A stretch of 64,000 nucleotides of DNA from SVQP01 sp045658965 (GCA_045658965.1 JAZOVZ010000106.1:1-64000), one strand, 5' to 3'. Positions 53,178 through 62,656 are shown, counted from the stretch's first letter. Notes: generated by a model not told the origin, from the letters alone. Program-made: numbers and translations.

Positions 53178-53801
53178 ATGCAAAACAAATATAAGTACAT
53201 GCATCACGGCGGCCCCCACGGTGGACGCTTCGGTCACGGCGGACCTCACGGCGCAGGAGGTGAGCGTCCCTTGTTTGAAAAGCGCGCTTCGGTTGCGCTG
53301 ACCCCGCAAAACGCAGTATTCATGCGCTCCCAAGGCGGACTTTTATCCATGACCCTGACCAAGGACGACGGCACGACCGAGGAATTTGAACGTGTGATTC
53401 CCGTGCGCGCCTTCCCCATTACAGATCCCGATTGCTATATCTGCATTCGAGAGCCCGACACCAAGAAAAAGGGCAAGGGCGAGGAGATCGGCATGATCGA
53501 GCGTCTTGCCGCATTTGACGAGCAGGCGCAGACCCTCATTTTAGAGGAGCTTGACCGCCGCTACTTTACCCCCGAGATTAGGAAGATCCATTCCCTGCAC
53601 GAAAAATACGGATATCTGTATTTTGACGTGACCACTACCGCAGGACGCTCGGAATTCATCATGTCCAATCCCTCGGGCAGCTTCCGCACCTTGGAGGACG
53701 GCAGAATTTTCATGTACGACATCGACGGCAACTGCTTCTGCGTGCAAAATCCCGAGGCGCTGGATAAAGCCAGCTTAAAGAAGATCGAGATCTATCTCTG
53801 A
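53178..53801 (+). CDS. DUF1854 domain protein with His/Gly-rich N-terminus
   Basis: A 207-residue cytoplasmic protein between two ABC half-transporter genes. The ATG at 53178 is preferred because 53172 touches the GGAGGG site. Residues about 8-28 are rich in His and Gly (HHGGPHGGRFGHGGPHG), which could bind metal. The DUF1854 body follows: GLLSMTLTKDDG, RVIPVRAFPITDPD, EELDRRYFTPEI and the end MYDIDGNCF. DUF1854 proteins are also found with ABC transporters in proteobacteria, including cyanophycin-linked loci as I recall. It is likely a regulatory or accessory subunit of this exporter. Confidence 0.88.
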   Translation: MQNKYKYMHHGGPHGGRFGHGGPHGAGGERPLFEKRASVALTPQNAVFMRSQGGLLSMTLTKDDGTTEEFERVIPVRAFPITDPDCYICIREPDTKKKGKGEEIGMIERLAAFDEQAQTLILEELDRRYFTPEIRKIHSLHEKYGYLYFDVTTTAGRSEFIMSNPSGSFRTLEDGRIFMYDIDGNCFCVQNPEALDKASLKKIEIYL

Positions 53802-53814
53802 CGGAGGGTTTTGC

Positions 53815-56061
53815 ATGAAACTGATTTACGAGCTCGACCAAGCCAACCGCGCGGCATTTGAAGCGGCGGGCGGCAAAGACGAGAAAATTTTATACTGTAT
53901 TCCCTTTGAATACGATGACACGGGTACGGTAGACGGCTACATGGTGCTGACCCCCACCTACCTTTACAAGCTTTATAACGGCAAGCTTGGCGGCAAATGG
54001 GAAATGAGCCGCATGAGCGAATTTTCGGTAGAGACCATGTACGGCTGCGCGGGCTTTTACGCGTTTTACGACCAAAGCGCCATTCTGCTCTGCCGCTTTG
54101 CCACGGGCAAGAGCCTTGTGCGCTATACCGTATTGGCGCACGGCTGCGACATGGTTGCCCAAGGGCGCACAGACAACCTGCCCACCAGCGACGAGCCCGA
54201 GCGTTACTGCCCCAAGTGCGGCAGACCCTTTATCCGCAACACGCACATCTGCCCCTATTGCCGCGACAAGGGAAAGATCTACAAAACGCTTTGGGATCTG
54301 ACCAAGGGCATGCGCCTTTGGATCATGGCACCGCTCTTTACTGCAGCCGTGGCACTTTGCCTGACCTTTATTGCCCCCTATTTCCAGGAAATTCTGATCA
54401 ACGACTACATTCTTGCGGAAAATCCGCTGTCGTTTGACACTTGGCAGGATTGGCTTTGGATGTTCCTTCTCGTCTCGGGCGCGATCGTATCCATTGATAT
54501 TTTGCACCGCGTACTGGGCATCGTGCAAAGCCGCATCTCCGCGGTGACAGGTGCACGCTTTACGCGCATGCTGCGCACCAAGCTCTTTGAAAAGATTCAA
54601 ACGCTCACCATGGCGTCGGTACAGAAAAAGTCCACGGGTGACCTCATGGGACGTATCAACAACGACGTCAACGTGGTGCAAAACTTCGTGGTGCACCTGC
54701 TGCCCACTTACTTTGCACAGCTGGTATCGTTTGTGGTCGGTCTGTTCCTGATTTTGTTCATGAGCTTTAAGCTGGGCGTGCCGCTCTTGGCACTCTACAT
54801 CTTCCTGCCCCTGCCCATTGTGGTCATTGCGCTGTGGAGATTCCGCCGCGTCATGAAGCTGCGCAACCGCCGCGCATGGATGCTGGGCAGACGCACCAAC
54901 CTGACCCTGCAGGACGTGCTCAGCGGTATTCGCGTGGTCAAGACCTACGGACGCGAGCAAAGTGCCATTGACACCTTTGCCGATTGCACCGAAAAGCAGG
55001 CAAAGCAAAACTACTCCAACGCAAAGCTCTTTGACGTGGTCTTCCCCGTTCTGGGCTTTGTCATGCGTCTGGGCAGCTACTTTATTCTGTGGCACGGCAA
55101 CCTGCTTTTGTTCCACGGTGCGCTCGAGGTAGGTACGCTCAACCGCTTTAATACGTATACCAACATCATTTATGCACCTCTGATGCAGATCACCACCATT
55201 CCCCGTAATATCTCCGAATTCATGACCTCGTTTGGCAAGATCATGGAGATCATGGAGGAGCAGCCCGAGATTGCAGATATTGAAGAACCCCGTGACGTCA
55301 CGCTGCAGGGTGCGGTCAGCATCAAGAACGTGACTTTTGGCTATGAGAGTGCCGTTCCCGTGCTCAAGAACGTCTCCGTTGACGTCGAGCCGGGCGAAAT
55401 GATCGGCATCGTCGGTCACTCGGGCAGCGGTAAGTCCACGCTGATCAATCTGGTCATGCGTCTGTACGACCCTGCCGAGGGCTGTATTGTATTTGACGGC
55501 GTCAACGCCAAGGATATCAGCCAGACCGCGCTGCGCTCGCAGATCGGTGTGGTACTGCAGGAAACGCATCTGTTTTCCGGCACGGTACGCGATAACATCC
55601 GTTACGCAAAGCCCCACGCCACCAATGCCGAGGTCATTGCAGCAGCTCGCGCTGCCAACGCGCACGATTTTATCATGTCGCTGCCGCAGGGCTATAACAC
55701 CGTGGTTGGCGAAAAGGGCTATTCCCTTTCGGGCGGTGAGAGACAGCGCGTGGCGATTGCACGTGCGCTGATCCACAATCCCAAAATTTTGATTTTGGAC
55801 GAGGCGACAGCAGCACTTGACACCGAAACCGAAAAGCTGATTCAGGACGCCATTGACGGCATGACCGAAAACCGCACGGTATTTGCCATTGCGCACCGTC
55901 TTTCCACGCTGCGTAATGCCGACCGCATTCTGGTGCTGGATCACGGTGAGGTTGCCGAATGCGGCACGCACCAGGAGCTTCTGGAGGCACAGGGCATTTA
56001 CTACAAGCTGGTCATGGCGCAGGCACGCGCCGCCTTGGAAAAGACCGGCGGCATGATGTAG
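53815..56061 (+). CDS. ABC exporter half-transporter with PH-like domain and zinc ribbon (B)
   Basis: A 748-residue fused permease-ATPase. Residues 1-125 form a beta-rich, PH-like region (YMVLTPTYLYKLYNGK). A zinc ribbon (CPKCGRPF ... CPYC) lies at about 132-153. A six-helix exporter domain spans about 165-480. The ATPase has Walker A GHSGSGKST (near 540), signature LSGGERQRVA (near 640) and Walker B ILILDEATAALD. It starts 13 nt after the DUF1854 gene. The zinc ribbon sits at the same place as in the partner, so the layout is shared although the N-terminal domains differ. Confidence 0.9.
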   Translation: MKLIYELDQANRAAFEAAGGKDEKILYCIPFEYDDTGTVDGYMVLTPTYLYKLYNGKLGGKWEMSRMSEFSVETMYGCAGFYAFYDQSAILLCRFATGKSLVRYTVLAHGCDMVAQGRTDNLPTSDEPERYCPKCGRPFIRNTHICPYCRDKGKIYKTLWDLTKGMRLWIMAPLFTAAVALCLTFIAPYFQEILINDYILAENPLSFDTWQDWLWMFLLVSGAIVSIDILHRVLGIVQSRISAVTGARFTRMLRTKLFEKIQTLTMASVQKKSTGDLMGRINNDVNVVQNFVVHLLPTYFAQLVSFVVGLFLILFMSFKLGVPLLALYIFLPLPIVVIALWRFRRVMKLRNRRAWMLGRRTNLTLQDVLSGIRVVKTYGREQSAIDTFADCTEKQAKQNYSNAKLFDVVFPVLGFVMRLGSYFILWHGNLLLFHGALEVGTLNRFNTYTNIIYAPLMQITTIPRNISEFMTSFGKIMEIMEEQPEIADIEEPRDVTLQGAVSIKNVTFGYESAVPVLKNVSVDVEPGEMIGIVGHSGSGKSTLINLVMRLYDPAEGCIVFDGVNAKDISQTALRSQIGVVLQETHLFSGTVRDNIRYAKPHATNAEVIAAARAANAHDFIMSLPQGYNTVVGEKGYSLSGGERQRVAIARALIHNPKILILDEATAALDTETEKLIQDAIDGMTENRTVFAIAHRLSTLRNADRILVLDHGEVAECGTHQELLEAQGIYYKLVMAQARAALEKTGGMM

Positions 56062-56254
56062 CAGATGCAAATGCAGCTATCGCTGCGTCCGCATCTGCAG
56101 TGAAATTCGCTCCCTTGGAGCGAGTGAAATATTTGCATGAATGCAAATGTGAAATATTCGCTGCGCGAATGTGAAATTCGCCTGCGGCGAGTGAGAATAT
56201 AGTTGCCGTAGGTGCGAATGACCATTGGTCGCCGGCACCTGCGGCAATTATATT
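56062..56254. repeat. String of hairpins separated by GTGAAA
   Basis: Five consecutive perfect or near-perfect palindromes (GCAGATGC/GCATCTGC, TCGCTCC/GGAGCGA, ATTTGCAT/ATGCAAAT, ATTCGC/GCGAAT, TCGCC/GGCGA) are spaced by gtgaaa or gtgag. A longer hairpin (56197-56254) follows. No gene is present. Confidence 0.75.
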
Positions 56255-56298
56255 TTGGAAGTATGTTTATAAATAACAGCTGTTTTTGAGGAAAGAAC

Positions 56299-56327
56299 TT
56301 GAAAATTATGCGCCTATGCTGTATAAT
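56299..56327 (+). promoter_or_regulatory. Promoter of the GH38 operon
   Basis: TTGAAA and TATAAT separated by 17 bp, 31 nt upstream of the ATG at 56359. Confidence 0.85.
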
Positions 56328-56358
56328 TAAGAAAAGACTATCCGAAGGGAGTACGTAC

Positions 56359-58779
56359 ATGAAGCAAGTACATCTGATCTGCAACGCGCACATTGACCCC
56401 ATCTGGCAATGGGATTGGCAGGAGGGCGCGGGCGCGGTACTGTCCACCTTCCGTTCAGCCGTTAACTTAGCGCGCGAATTTGATTACGTGTTCTGCCACA
56501 ATGAGGCAGCCATTTATAAATACGTAGAGGAATATGATCCCGGACTGTTTGAGGAGATCAAGGAATTGGTCAAGGCAGGCAAATGGCACATTATGGGCGG
56601 CTGGTATCTGCAGCCCGATTGCAACATGCCCTCGGGCGAGAGTTTGACGCGCCAGATCCTTGAGGGCAAGCGATACTTCCTTGACAAATTCGGCATCTTC
56701 CCCACCACCGCCATCAACTTTGACTCGTTCGGGCATAGTATGGGCTTGGTGCAGATCATTGCCAAGTGCGGACAGGACAGCTATATCTGCTGCCGCCCCG
56801 CAGCGCACGTTGTCAATCTGCCGTCCAGACAATTTGTCTGGAAAGGCTTTGACGGCTCGACCGTCAAGGTCATGCACGCGCACGACGGCGGCTACAACAC
56901 CCCTATGGGCAGCTCGCTGGGTGCAATCATCAATAAAGCAAATGCGCAGCCCGAGGACACGGTATGCGTGCTTTGGGGCGTGGGCAATCACGGCGGCGGT
57001 CCTTCGCGCAAGGATCTTGCCGATATCCGGGCATACATGCAGGAAGGCGACAGCCTGTATCTCATTCACTCCACCCCCGAGCAGTTCTTTGCAAGCATCC
57101 ATCCCACCGAAACGGTAGAGCGTTCCCTGCGCATCTCCATGCCGGGCTGCTATACCTCCATGGGCAAGATCAAGCGCAAGCACGTACAGCTGGAAAACGA
57201 GCTTTATACGGCAGAAAAGATGCTGTCTGCGGCTTGCATTTCGGGTGCGCTTTCCGAGTACCCCGAGGAAAAATTGCATGAGATCACCGAGGATCTGCTG
57301 GGCGCAGAGTTCCACGACGTGCTCCCCGGCTCTTGCATCCAATCTGGCGAGGATAACGGACTCAAGCTGCTCGACCACGGCCTTTTGGAGGCGGAGCGTC
57401 TCAAGACCCGTGCCTTCTTTGCCATGTCACTGGATCAAAAGGTGGCAGCCGAGGGAGAATATCCCGTATTGGTATATAACCCCAACGCCACGCCCTTTGC
57501 AGGCAACGTGGAATTTGAGCTCATGCTTGCCGACCAGAACTGGACCGACAGCTATACGCATATTATCGTCAAGGATGAGGACGGCAACGAAATCCCCTCG
57601 CAATGCATCAAGGAAGAAAGCAATCTTGCCCTTGACTGGCGCAAGCGCGTGACCTTCTTTGCAGAGGTGCCGCCCATGAGCATGCGCCGCTACGGTGCAT
57701 ACGCACGCATTTTCCCCGAAAAGCCGGGTGCGAAATGTGCCGACACGGTATTTGACAACGGACATAAGCGCGTAGTCATTGACGGAAAGACAGGTCTGCT
57801 CTCCTCGTTTACCTTGGACGGCAAGGAATACGTGCACGACGCATTTTCGCTGTGTGCCTTTGACGACAATCCCGACCCTTGGGGTATGCAGGATTTCCAG
57901 ATCTCCCGCCTTGGCACCAACGAGCAGCAATTTACCCTTTGCGAACACCCCGACGGTCCCTTTGAGGGGCTTTCCCCCATTTCGGTCATCGAGGACGGTG
58001 ACGTTTACCTTGGCGTTGAGGCGCTGTTTGCCCACGAGCACACCCGTGCCCGCGTGCTTTATAAAATCTACAAGAACAACGACCTTGTGGACGTGGACGT
58101 AACCCTGTTCCTTGGCGATATCAACCGCTTTATCAAGCTCAAGGTGCCCTTCTCCGGTGAAGGTAAGCTGATTGGCCAAGCCGTATTCGGCACGGAAGAG
58201 CTTTACATGGACGCACGCGAGAACGTGTCGCAACGCTTTATCGCGCTGGATGACGGCAAGACCTGCACCGCACTCCTCAATAACTGCACATACGGCAGCC
58301 ATTTTGAAAACGGTGCACTCTACCTCTCTCTTGCACGCGGCGTGACCTATTGCGCACACCCCATCATGGCAAGACCCATCATCCCCACCGACCGCTTTAC
58401 CAAGAAGATCGACCAGGGCGAGAGCGCCTACTCCTTCCGCCTCGGCGTATTTGCGCGCGAGGAGCTGGAGAACGCAGCGCAGGCATTTAACCATAAGCCC
58501 TACGTGCTAAACGTGTTCCCCACGGGCAGCGCGCACCCCGCAACCAAGCCTTTTTCGATCGATCTTGGCAACGACGCCGTCAGCCTTGTCACGCTCAAGC
58601 GTAAGGACGACACCGACGGCACCTATATTCTGCGCCTGTTCAATAACACCCCCGACGCACAAAGCGGCACCCTCTGCCTGTGCGGCGCATCCCTGCCCCT
58701 TACCTACACGCCTTACGAGGCAAAAACCGTGCTGTATAAGGACGGCGTATTAACAGAGGCAGAGACTTTGATGATTTAA
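56359..58779 (+). CDS. GH38-family alpha-mannosidase
   Basis: Cytoplasmic glycoside hydrolase of 806 residues (ATG at 56359 with GGGAG upstream), within the family range of 800-1000. The metal-binding HIDPIWQWDWQEG is at residues 10-22. The catalytic nucleophile Asp is in FDSFGHSMG near 125. HAHDGGYNTP lies near 173, and the helical bundle with DVLPGS near 325 marks the middle domain. Beta-rich domains follow to the end. No signal peptide is present, so it would act on mannosides taken into the cell. Two WYL regulators follow in the same transcript. Confidence 0.9.
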   Translation: MKQVHLICNAHIDPIWQWDWQEGAGAVLSTFRSAVNLAREFDYVFCHNEAAIYKYVEEYDPGLFEEIKELVKAGKWHIMGGWYLQPDCNMPSGESLTRQILEGKRYFLDKFGIFPTTAINFDSFGHSMGLVQIIAKCGQDSYICCRPAAHVVNLPSRQFVWKGFDGSTVKVMHAHDGGYNTPMGSSLGAIINKANAQPEDTVCVLWGVGNHGGGPSRKDLADIRAYMQEGDSLYLIHSTPEQFFASIHPTETVERSLRISMPGCYTSMGKIKRKHVQLENELYTAEKMLSAACISGALSEYPEEKLHEITEDLLGAEFHDVLPGSCIQSGEDNGLKLLDHGLLEAERLKTRAFFAMSLDQKVAAEGEYPVLVYNPNATPFAGNVEFELMLADQNWTDSYTHIIVKDEDGNEIPSQCIKEESNLALDWRKRVTFFAEVPPMSMRRYGAYARIFPEKPGAKCADTVFDNGHKRVVIDGKTGLLSSFTLDGKEYVHDAFSLCAFDDNPDPWGMQDFQISRLGTNEQQFTLCEHPDGPFEGLSPISVIEDGDVYLGVEALFAHEHTRARVLYKIYKNNDLVDVDVTLFLGDINRFIKLKVPFSGEGKLIGQAVFGTEELYMDARENVSQRFIALDDGKTCTALLNNCTYGSHFENGALYLSLARGVTYCAHPIMARPIIPTDRFTKKIDQGESAYSFRLGVFAREELENAAQAFNHKPYVLNVFPTGSAHPATKPFSIDLGNDAVSLVTLKRKDDTDGTYILRLFNNTPDAQSGTLCLCGASLPLTYTPYEAKTVLYKDGVLTEAETLMI

Positions 58780-58804
58780 CAAATACGAAAGGAGAGGGCA
58801 CAAC

Positions 58805-60064
58805 ATGTCATCGTACAGCGAGCTGATCAAGAATTTTGAAAAGATCCGCGCCTATATGCGTGATTTTTACGTATACGGCTTCAAGCGCCGCGACGATTAT
58901 CAATCCAAAAGTGCACGCTCCTATGACGACGAGCGCCGTCGCATGGAAAGCTGGCTGGGCGAGCACATGAGCTTTGTTCGCACGCCCGAGGGCAAAAACG
59001 TGTTCATTTCCATCGACAGCCGCACCATCAGACACAACCCGCTGTACAATGCGTGGAAAGCGAAAAGCTTTACCGATGGCGATATTACGTTGCATTTCAT
59101 CATCTTTGATATTCTGTACGAGCCATCCGTCAAGCGAACGATATCCGAATTGCTTGCAGAGATCGACGAGAAATATCTCTCCGGCTTTGAAAGCCCCCAG
59201 ATGTACGATGAATCTACGCTGCGCAAAAAGCTCAAGGAATACTGCGAGGCGGGCATCATCGAAACGGAAAAGCAGGGTCGCAAGGTATATTATCACAGAA
59301 CCGAAAGCACCGAAGTTGCCGATCTTGACGACGTCCTGCACTACTTTTCCGAGGTAGCACCCTGCGGCGTGATCGGCTCGTTTATACTTGACAAAGAGGA
59401 CTCTGACACCGAGACATTCACGTTCAAGCACCATTACATCACAGGTGCCATCGACAGCGGCGTGCTCGCCTCACTCTTTACAGCCATGCGCGAAAAGCGT
59501 GCAGTCACGCTCTCTAATCTGCGAAGAAACGCCGATATGCCGCGCCGCTTGCGTGTCGTGCCCCTGCGCATTTTCATCAGCGTGCAGACAGGCAGACAGC
59601 ATCTGCTTGCCTACCTGCCCGCCTATAATATCTTCCATTCCTACCGTATCGACTATCTGTCCGGCATCAAGCTCGAAGACCCCACGCCCCGCTTTGACGA
59701 GCTGCGTGCCGAGCTTGACCGCATGCAGACAAAGATGTGGGGCGTGATCACAAGCCGCAACAAATGGGGTAAGGAGCAGCTGGAGCACGTGGAATTCACC
59801 GTGAAAATCGGCAAGGACGAACAGCATATCGTAAGACGCTTGGAGCGAGAAAAGCGCGTTGGCAAGGTGGAGCAAATCGACGAGCACACCTACCGCTTCT
59901 CTGCTGAAGTATACGACTCGGGCGAGCTGTGCCCGTGGATCAGAACCTTTATCTGCCGCATTGCGCAAATGAACTTCTCCAACCGCACCGTGGAAAACCG
60001 CTTCAAGCGGGATTTGGAGGAGATGTACATGCTCTACGGCATCGAAAAGGAGGCGGACGAATGA
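58805..60064 (+). CDS. WYL-domain regulator (first of pair)
   Basis: A 419-residue protein. The N-terminal part (about 1-160) has a winged-helix character (ISELLAEIDEKYL, LRKKLKEYCEAGIIE), which fits DNA binding. The WYL-like domain lies near 235-300 (RRLRVVPLRIFISVQTGRQHLLAYL in parts), with the ligand Arg in SYRIDYLSGI. A C-terminal WCX-like extension follows. GGAGA precedes the ATG. It overlaps the next gene by 4 nt. WYL proteins respond to nucleic acids or other small ligands; the ligand here is unknown. Confidence 0.8.
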   Translation: MSSYSELIKNFEKIRAYMRDFYVYGFKRRDDYQSKSARSYDDERRRMESWLGEHMSFVRTPEGKNVFISIDSRTIRHNPLYNAWKAKSFTDGDITLHFIIFDILYEPSVKRTISELLAEIDEKYLSGFESPQMYDESTLRKKLKEYCEAGIIETEKQGRKVYYHRTESTEVADLDDVLHYFSEVAPCGVIGSFILDKEDSDTETFTFKHHYITGAIDSGVLASLFTAMREKRAVTLSNLRRNADMPRRLRVVPLRIFISVQTGRQHLLAYLPAYNIFHSYRIDYLSGIKLEDPTPRFDELRAELDRMQTKMWGVITSRNKWGKEQLEHVEFTVKIGKDEQHIVRRLEREKRVGKVEQIDEHTYRFSAEVYDSGELCPWIRTFICRIAQMNFSNRTVENRFKRDLEEMYMLYGIEKEADE

Positions 60065-60972
60065 TCTTTTCCGAGCTTTATTCAGCCTATTACCGCACGG
60101 TTGCCGCCATACTGTCGGCAATCTTAGACGGTGAGCAAAACGAAAAGGCACTGCAGGACATCGTCGTGGGGCATGCGTTCGGTGAGAGTGTGCTGACCAT
60201 TCTGCCCGCGCTCAAAACAGAGAAATGGCAGCTTGTGCACGCCGATATGACCACACCCATCCGACACAAGCCCACTCTTCCCCTGACCATGCTGCAAAAG
60301 CAGTGGCTCAAGGCAATTTCTCTTGATCCTCGCGTGCAGCTGTTCGGTGTGGATTTTCCCGATCTTGGGAACGTAGAGCCGCTTTTCACCCCTGCGGATT
60401 ATCACGTATATGATAAATACGGCGACGGTGACCCTTACACCGATCCCGAGTACATCCGCCAATTCCGCGTCATTCTGAGCGCGATTCAAAACGGCTCGCA
60501 AATCAAATTCAACATGGTCAACCGCAAGGGCAACACCATGTACGTCAGATGCCGCCCCGTGCGTTTGGAATACTCCGAAAAGGACGACAAATTCCGTGTG
60601 ATCACAGCAGGCTGGCGTGCGGTATCCACCGTCAATCTTGCAAAAATACAGAACTGTGCGCATTATCAAGGCACGCAACAAGTCAAGGGGCAGGAACGAG
60701 AGGAGCTGTATGATACCGTGACGGTCAAGATCCGAAACGAGCGCAACGCCCCCGAGCGATTTTTGCTCAACTTTGCGCACTTTGAAAAGCAAACCGAAAA
60801 GCTTGACAAAAAGCACTATCAGGTAAGGATCAGATACCCCTTGAACGATCAGCCCGAAATGGTCATCCGTATGCTCTCGTTCGGTCCCATGATCGAGGTC
60901 ACAGAGCCCGAAGCTTTTCGCGCACTCATGATCGAAAAGCTGAAAAAACAGTTGGATTGTAAATTAAAGTAA
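60061..60972 (+). CDS. WYL-domain regulator (second of pair)
   Basis: A 303-residue protein coupled by an ATGA overlap to the first WYL gene. The N-terminus lacks a clear helix-turn-helix. The WYL-like part is near residues 145-205 (SQIKFNMVNRKGNTM, RCRPVRLEYSEKDDKFRVI). The C-terminal extension ends LMIEKLKKQLDCKLK. It probably works as a hetero-oligomer with the first protein. A longer upstream frame starting at 59929 overlaps the first gene and is not supported by a ribosome site. Confidence 0.78.
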   Translation: MIFSELYSAYYRTVAAILSAILDGEQNEKALQDIVVGHAFGESVLTILPALKTEKWQLVHADMTTPIRHKPTLPLTMLQKQWLKAISLDPRVQLFGVDFPDLGNVEPLFTPADYHVYDKYGDGDPYTDPEYIRQFRVILSAIQNGSQIKFNMVNRKGNTMYVRCRPVRLEYSEKDDKFRVITAGWRAVSTVNLAKIQNCAHYQGTQQVKGQEREELYDTVTVKIRNERNAPERFLLNFAHFEKQTEKLDKKHYQVRIRYPLNDQPEMVIRMLSFGPMIEVTEPEAFRALMIEKLKKQLDCKLK

Positions 60973-60974
60973 CA

Positions 60975-60998
60975 AAAAGCCCTCATCCGAGGGCTTTT
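60975..60998 (+). terminator. Terminator after the GH38-WYL operon
   Basis: AAAAGCCCTC pairs with GAGGGCTTTT around a 4-nt loop, followed by TGTTGTTTT. Confidence 0.9.
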
Positions 60999-61070
60999 TG
61001 TTGTTTTCGCAGCTTTTTTTCCGTGAAAAACGGTGCGCGGAATGGTAAAATATGCTTGAAAGGAGGGATG

Positions 61071-62135
61071 ATGATGTGGCTCTTCCCTAAAAAGCAAAAT
61101 AAGTTTATCCTTGGGCGCAAAAGAAAAGCCGCGCTTGCACAGCTGCAAAAGGCGTTCCCTGCCGAATGCGCCGAAGACGTGCGGATTGTGTTCTTCTCTC
61201 TCATCTCAACCGCAGAAGTCCCGCGAAATGAACTCACCTTTTTCTTTGATCACATCACCGATTGGCAACTGCCCTCGGGCGAGTGCATCACGCTTCCCTA
61301 TCGCATTTACATACGCGACGAGCTGCGCCTCGGATGCAAGTTGACCGAGCAGCAGCAGATCATCTGGCATTGCATCGGTTCCAGAAGCCACAACGGCTAC
61401 GTGCGCCAGCGACACATCCAAGCCCTGCTTGCCACCGACCTGCCCGAATGGGCACTTCCCTATATCATCAAGATCTGCGACGAATACGTCATAGAGATCT
61501 TAAAGATCGTATATGCATCGCTTTCAGGGCGCAACTGCACCGCATATAAGCGCATCTGCGCACTCAACTTTGATTATATCAAGCTCGGGCACAGCCGCAT
61601 GATCAGTTACTGGAACGAATATTACAGGTGGGATTGCTATCAATACAGCGAATACATCGGTAAAAAGCTGTACCGCGAATGCTTCGGCTTCAGCAAAACC
61701 GGGCAAAAGACCATCATATTCAAGGAGGAGGAAGTTTACACAATGACACTCAAAGAATTTGAACAAAAGTGGCTCTCCATCTTTGCCAAAGACATTCCCA
61801 AAAAGCAGTTGGAAGAATACGTGAGCGGTCGTGGCGGTTACATCTGGCATATCTTTTCCTGGGATTTGATGCCTAAGGACAGGTATCTGACCGGTGATGC
61901 CGCTCGCCAGGCCTATGATACTCTTCCCTGTTATGCAAGAGAATCTGCTTTATTTATCGAACCCTTTGGCAGCAAACGCCCCGAAACATTTTCCTTAGCC
62001 TTACACCAATCCGATGCACGTGCGCTGGACGAACGCGTGGAAATATTCGTCGTAGCTAAAGACTTTTCATGGACGTATATCAAAACACATGAAAATAACT
62101 GGTGCGGACCTTATTTCTACTGTAAAAAGCAGTAA
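61071..62135 (+). CDS. DUF4275 protein with N-terminal helical extension
   Basis: A 354-residue protein. Three ATGs in a row follow GGAGGG, and the second (61071) gives normal spacing. The C-terminal part (about 225-354) matches the DUF4275 pattern: FEQKWLSIFA, YIWHIFSWDLMP, LTGDAARQAYDTL, the motif FSWTYIKTHE, and GPYFYCKK at the end. The N-terminal 220 residues are helical and of no known family. At the junction the gene has an internal GGAGGAGG followed 11 nt later by an in-frame ATG (61742), so the two parts may descend from separate genes. Function unknown. Confidence 0.75.
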   Translation: MMWLFPKKQNKFILGRKRKAALAQLQKAFPAECAEDVRIVFFSLISTAEVPRNELTFFFDHITDWQLPSGECITLPYRIYIRDELRLGCKLTEQQQIIWHCIGSRSHNGYVRQRHIQALLATDLPEWALPYIIKICDEYVIEILKIVYASLSGRNCTAYKRICALNFDYIKLGHSRMISYWNEYYRWDCYQYSEYIGKKLYRECFGFSKTGQKTIIFKEEEVYTMTLKEFEQKWLSIFAKDIPKKQLEEYVSGRGGYIWHIFSWDLMPKDRYLTGDAARQAYDTLPCYARESALFIEPFGSKRPETFSLALHQSDARALDERVEIFVVAKDFSWTYIKTHENNWCGPYFYCKKQ

Positions 62136-62167
62136 TCACTTCCCCTTGGTCACGAAAGGAGCACATC

Positions 62168-62635
62168 ATGATTTTTCATCTTACCAACTTCATACTTGAC
62201 GTTGACGTCGAGCGCACGCGCGCCTTTTATGAGCGCACCGACGTGCCCACCACGAGCCAAGGATGCTCCTGCGAGGGCTGCCAAAACTTTGATAAAGCAA
62301 TTTTAACCGTGCCTGCCACCGTGACCGAATTCTTGCAATCGCTCGGCATCGATCCCCAAAAGCCGATAGAAGCCTATAGCGTTACGGGAGAACGTGAACC
62401 GGACGGCACGATCTTGTATAACGGCTGGTATCACGTATGCGGAAAGGTGGTACAGTGGCCGAAATTTGAACAAACCGAAAATCGCCTTTCCTACAGCCGG
62501 GAGGATGGCTACCGCCCCGATCCCACGTTCCGCTTTGATATCATTGCCGTTCCCACGGTGGATCTGGCGCACAAGCAGATGCCCACACCCATCATCCAGT
62601 TGGATTTTGATACGTATCTTCCCTATTTGCTATAA
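62168..62635 (+). CDS. Hypothetical protein with Cys-rich motif
   Basis: A 155-residue soluble protein preceded by GGAG. Near residue 32 it has QGCSCEGCQNF, four closely spaced polar-flanked residues including three cysteines, which could bind metal. Later words are YNGWYHVCGKVVQW and TFRFDIIAVPTVDL. It has neither a signal peptide nor a membrane helix. It is 21 nt before rtcB in the same direction. I do not recognise the family. Confidence 0.65.
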   Translation: MIFHLTNFILDVDVERTRAFYERTDVPTTSQGCSCEGCQNFDKAILTVPATVTEFLQSLGIDPQKPIEAYSVTGEREPDGTILYNGWYHVCGKVVQWPKFEQTENRLSYSREDGYRPDPTFRFDIIAVPTVDLAHKQMPTPIIQLDFDTYLPYLL

Positions 62636-62656
62636 CCATGAAAGGAGTTCCATACA

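Noticed and set aside
53890..56070. Minus-strand open frame of 726 codons opposite the ABC exporter
   Set aside because: His/Gln-rich shadow of a G+C-rich gene without any recognisable motif.
56062..56254. CRISPR array
   Set aside because: The regular spacing word is only six bases and the units are palindromes of different sequence; there are no repeats of CRISPR length or cas genes.
59929..60060. Longer N-terminus for the second WYL protein
   Set aside because: It would overlap the first WYL gene by 136 nt; the ATG at 60061 with ATGA overlap is the better start.
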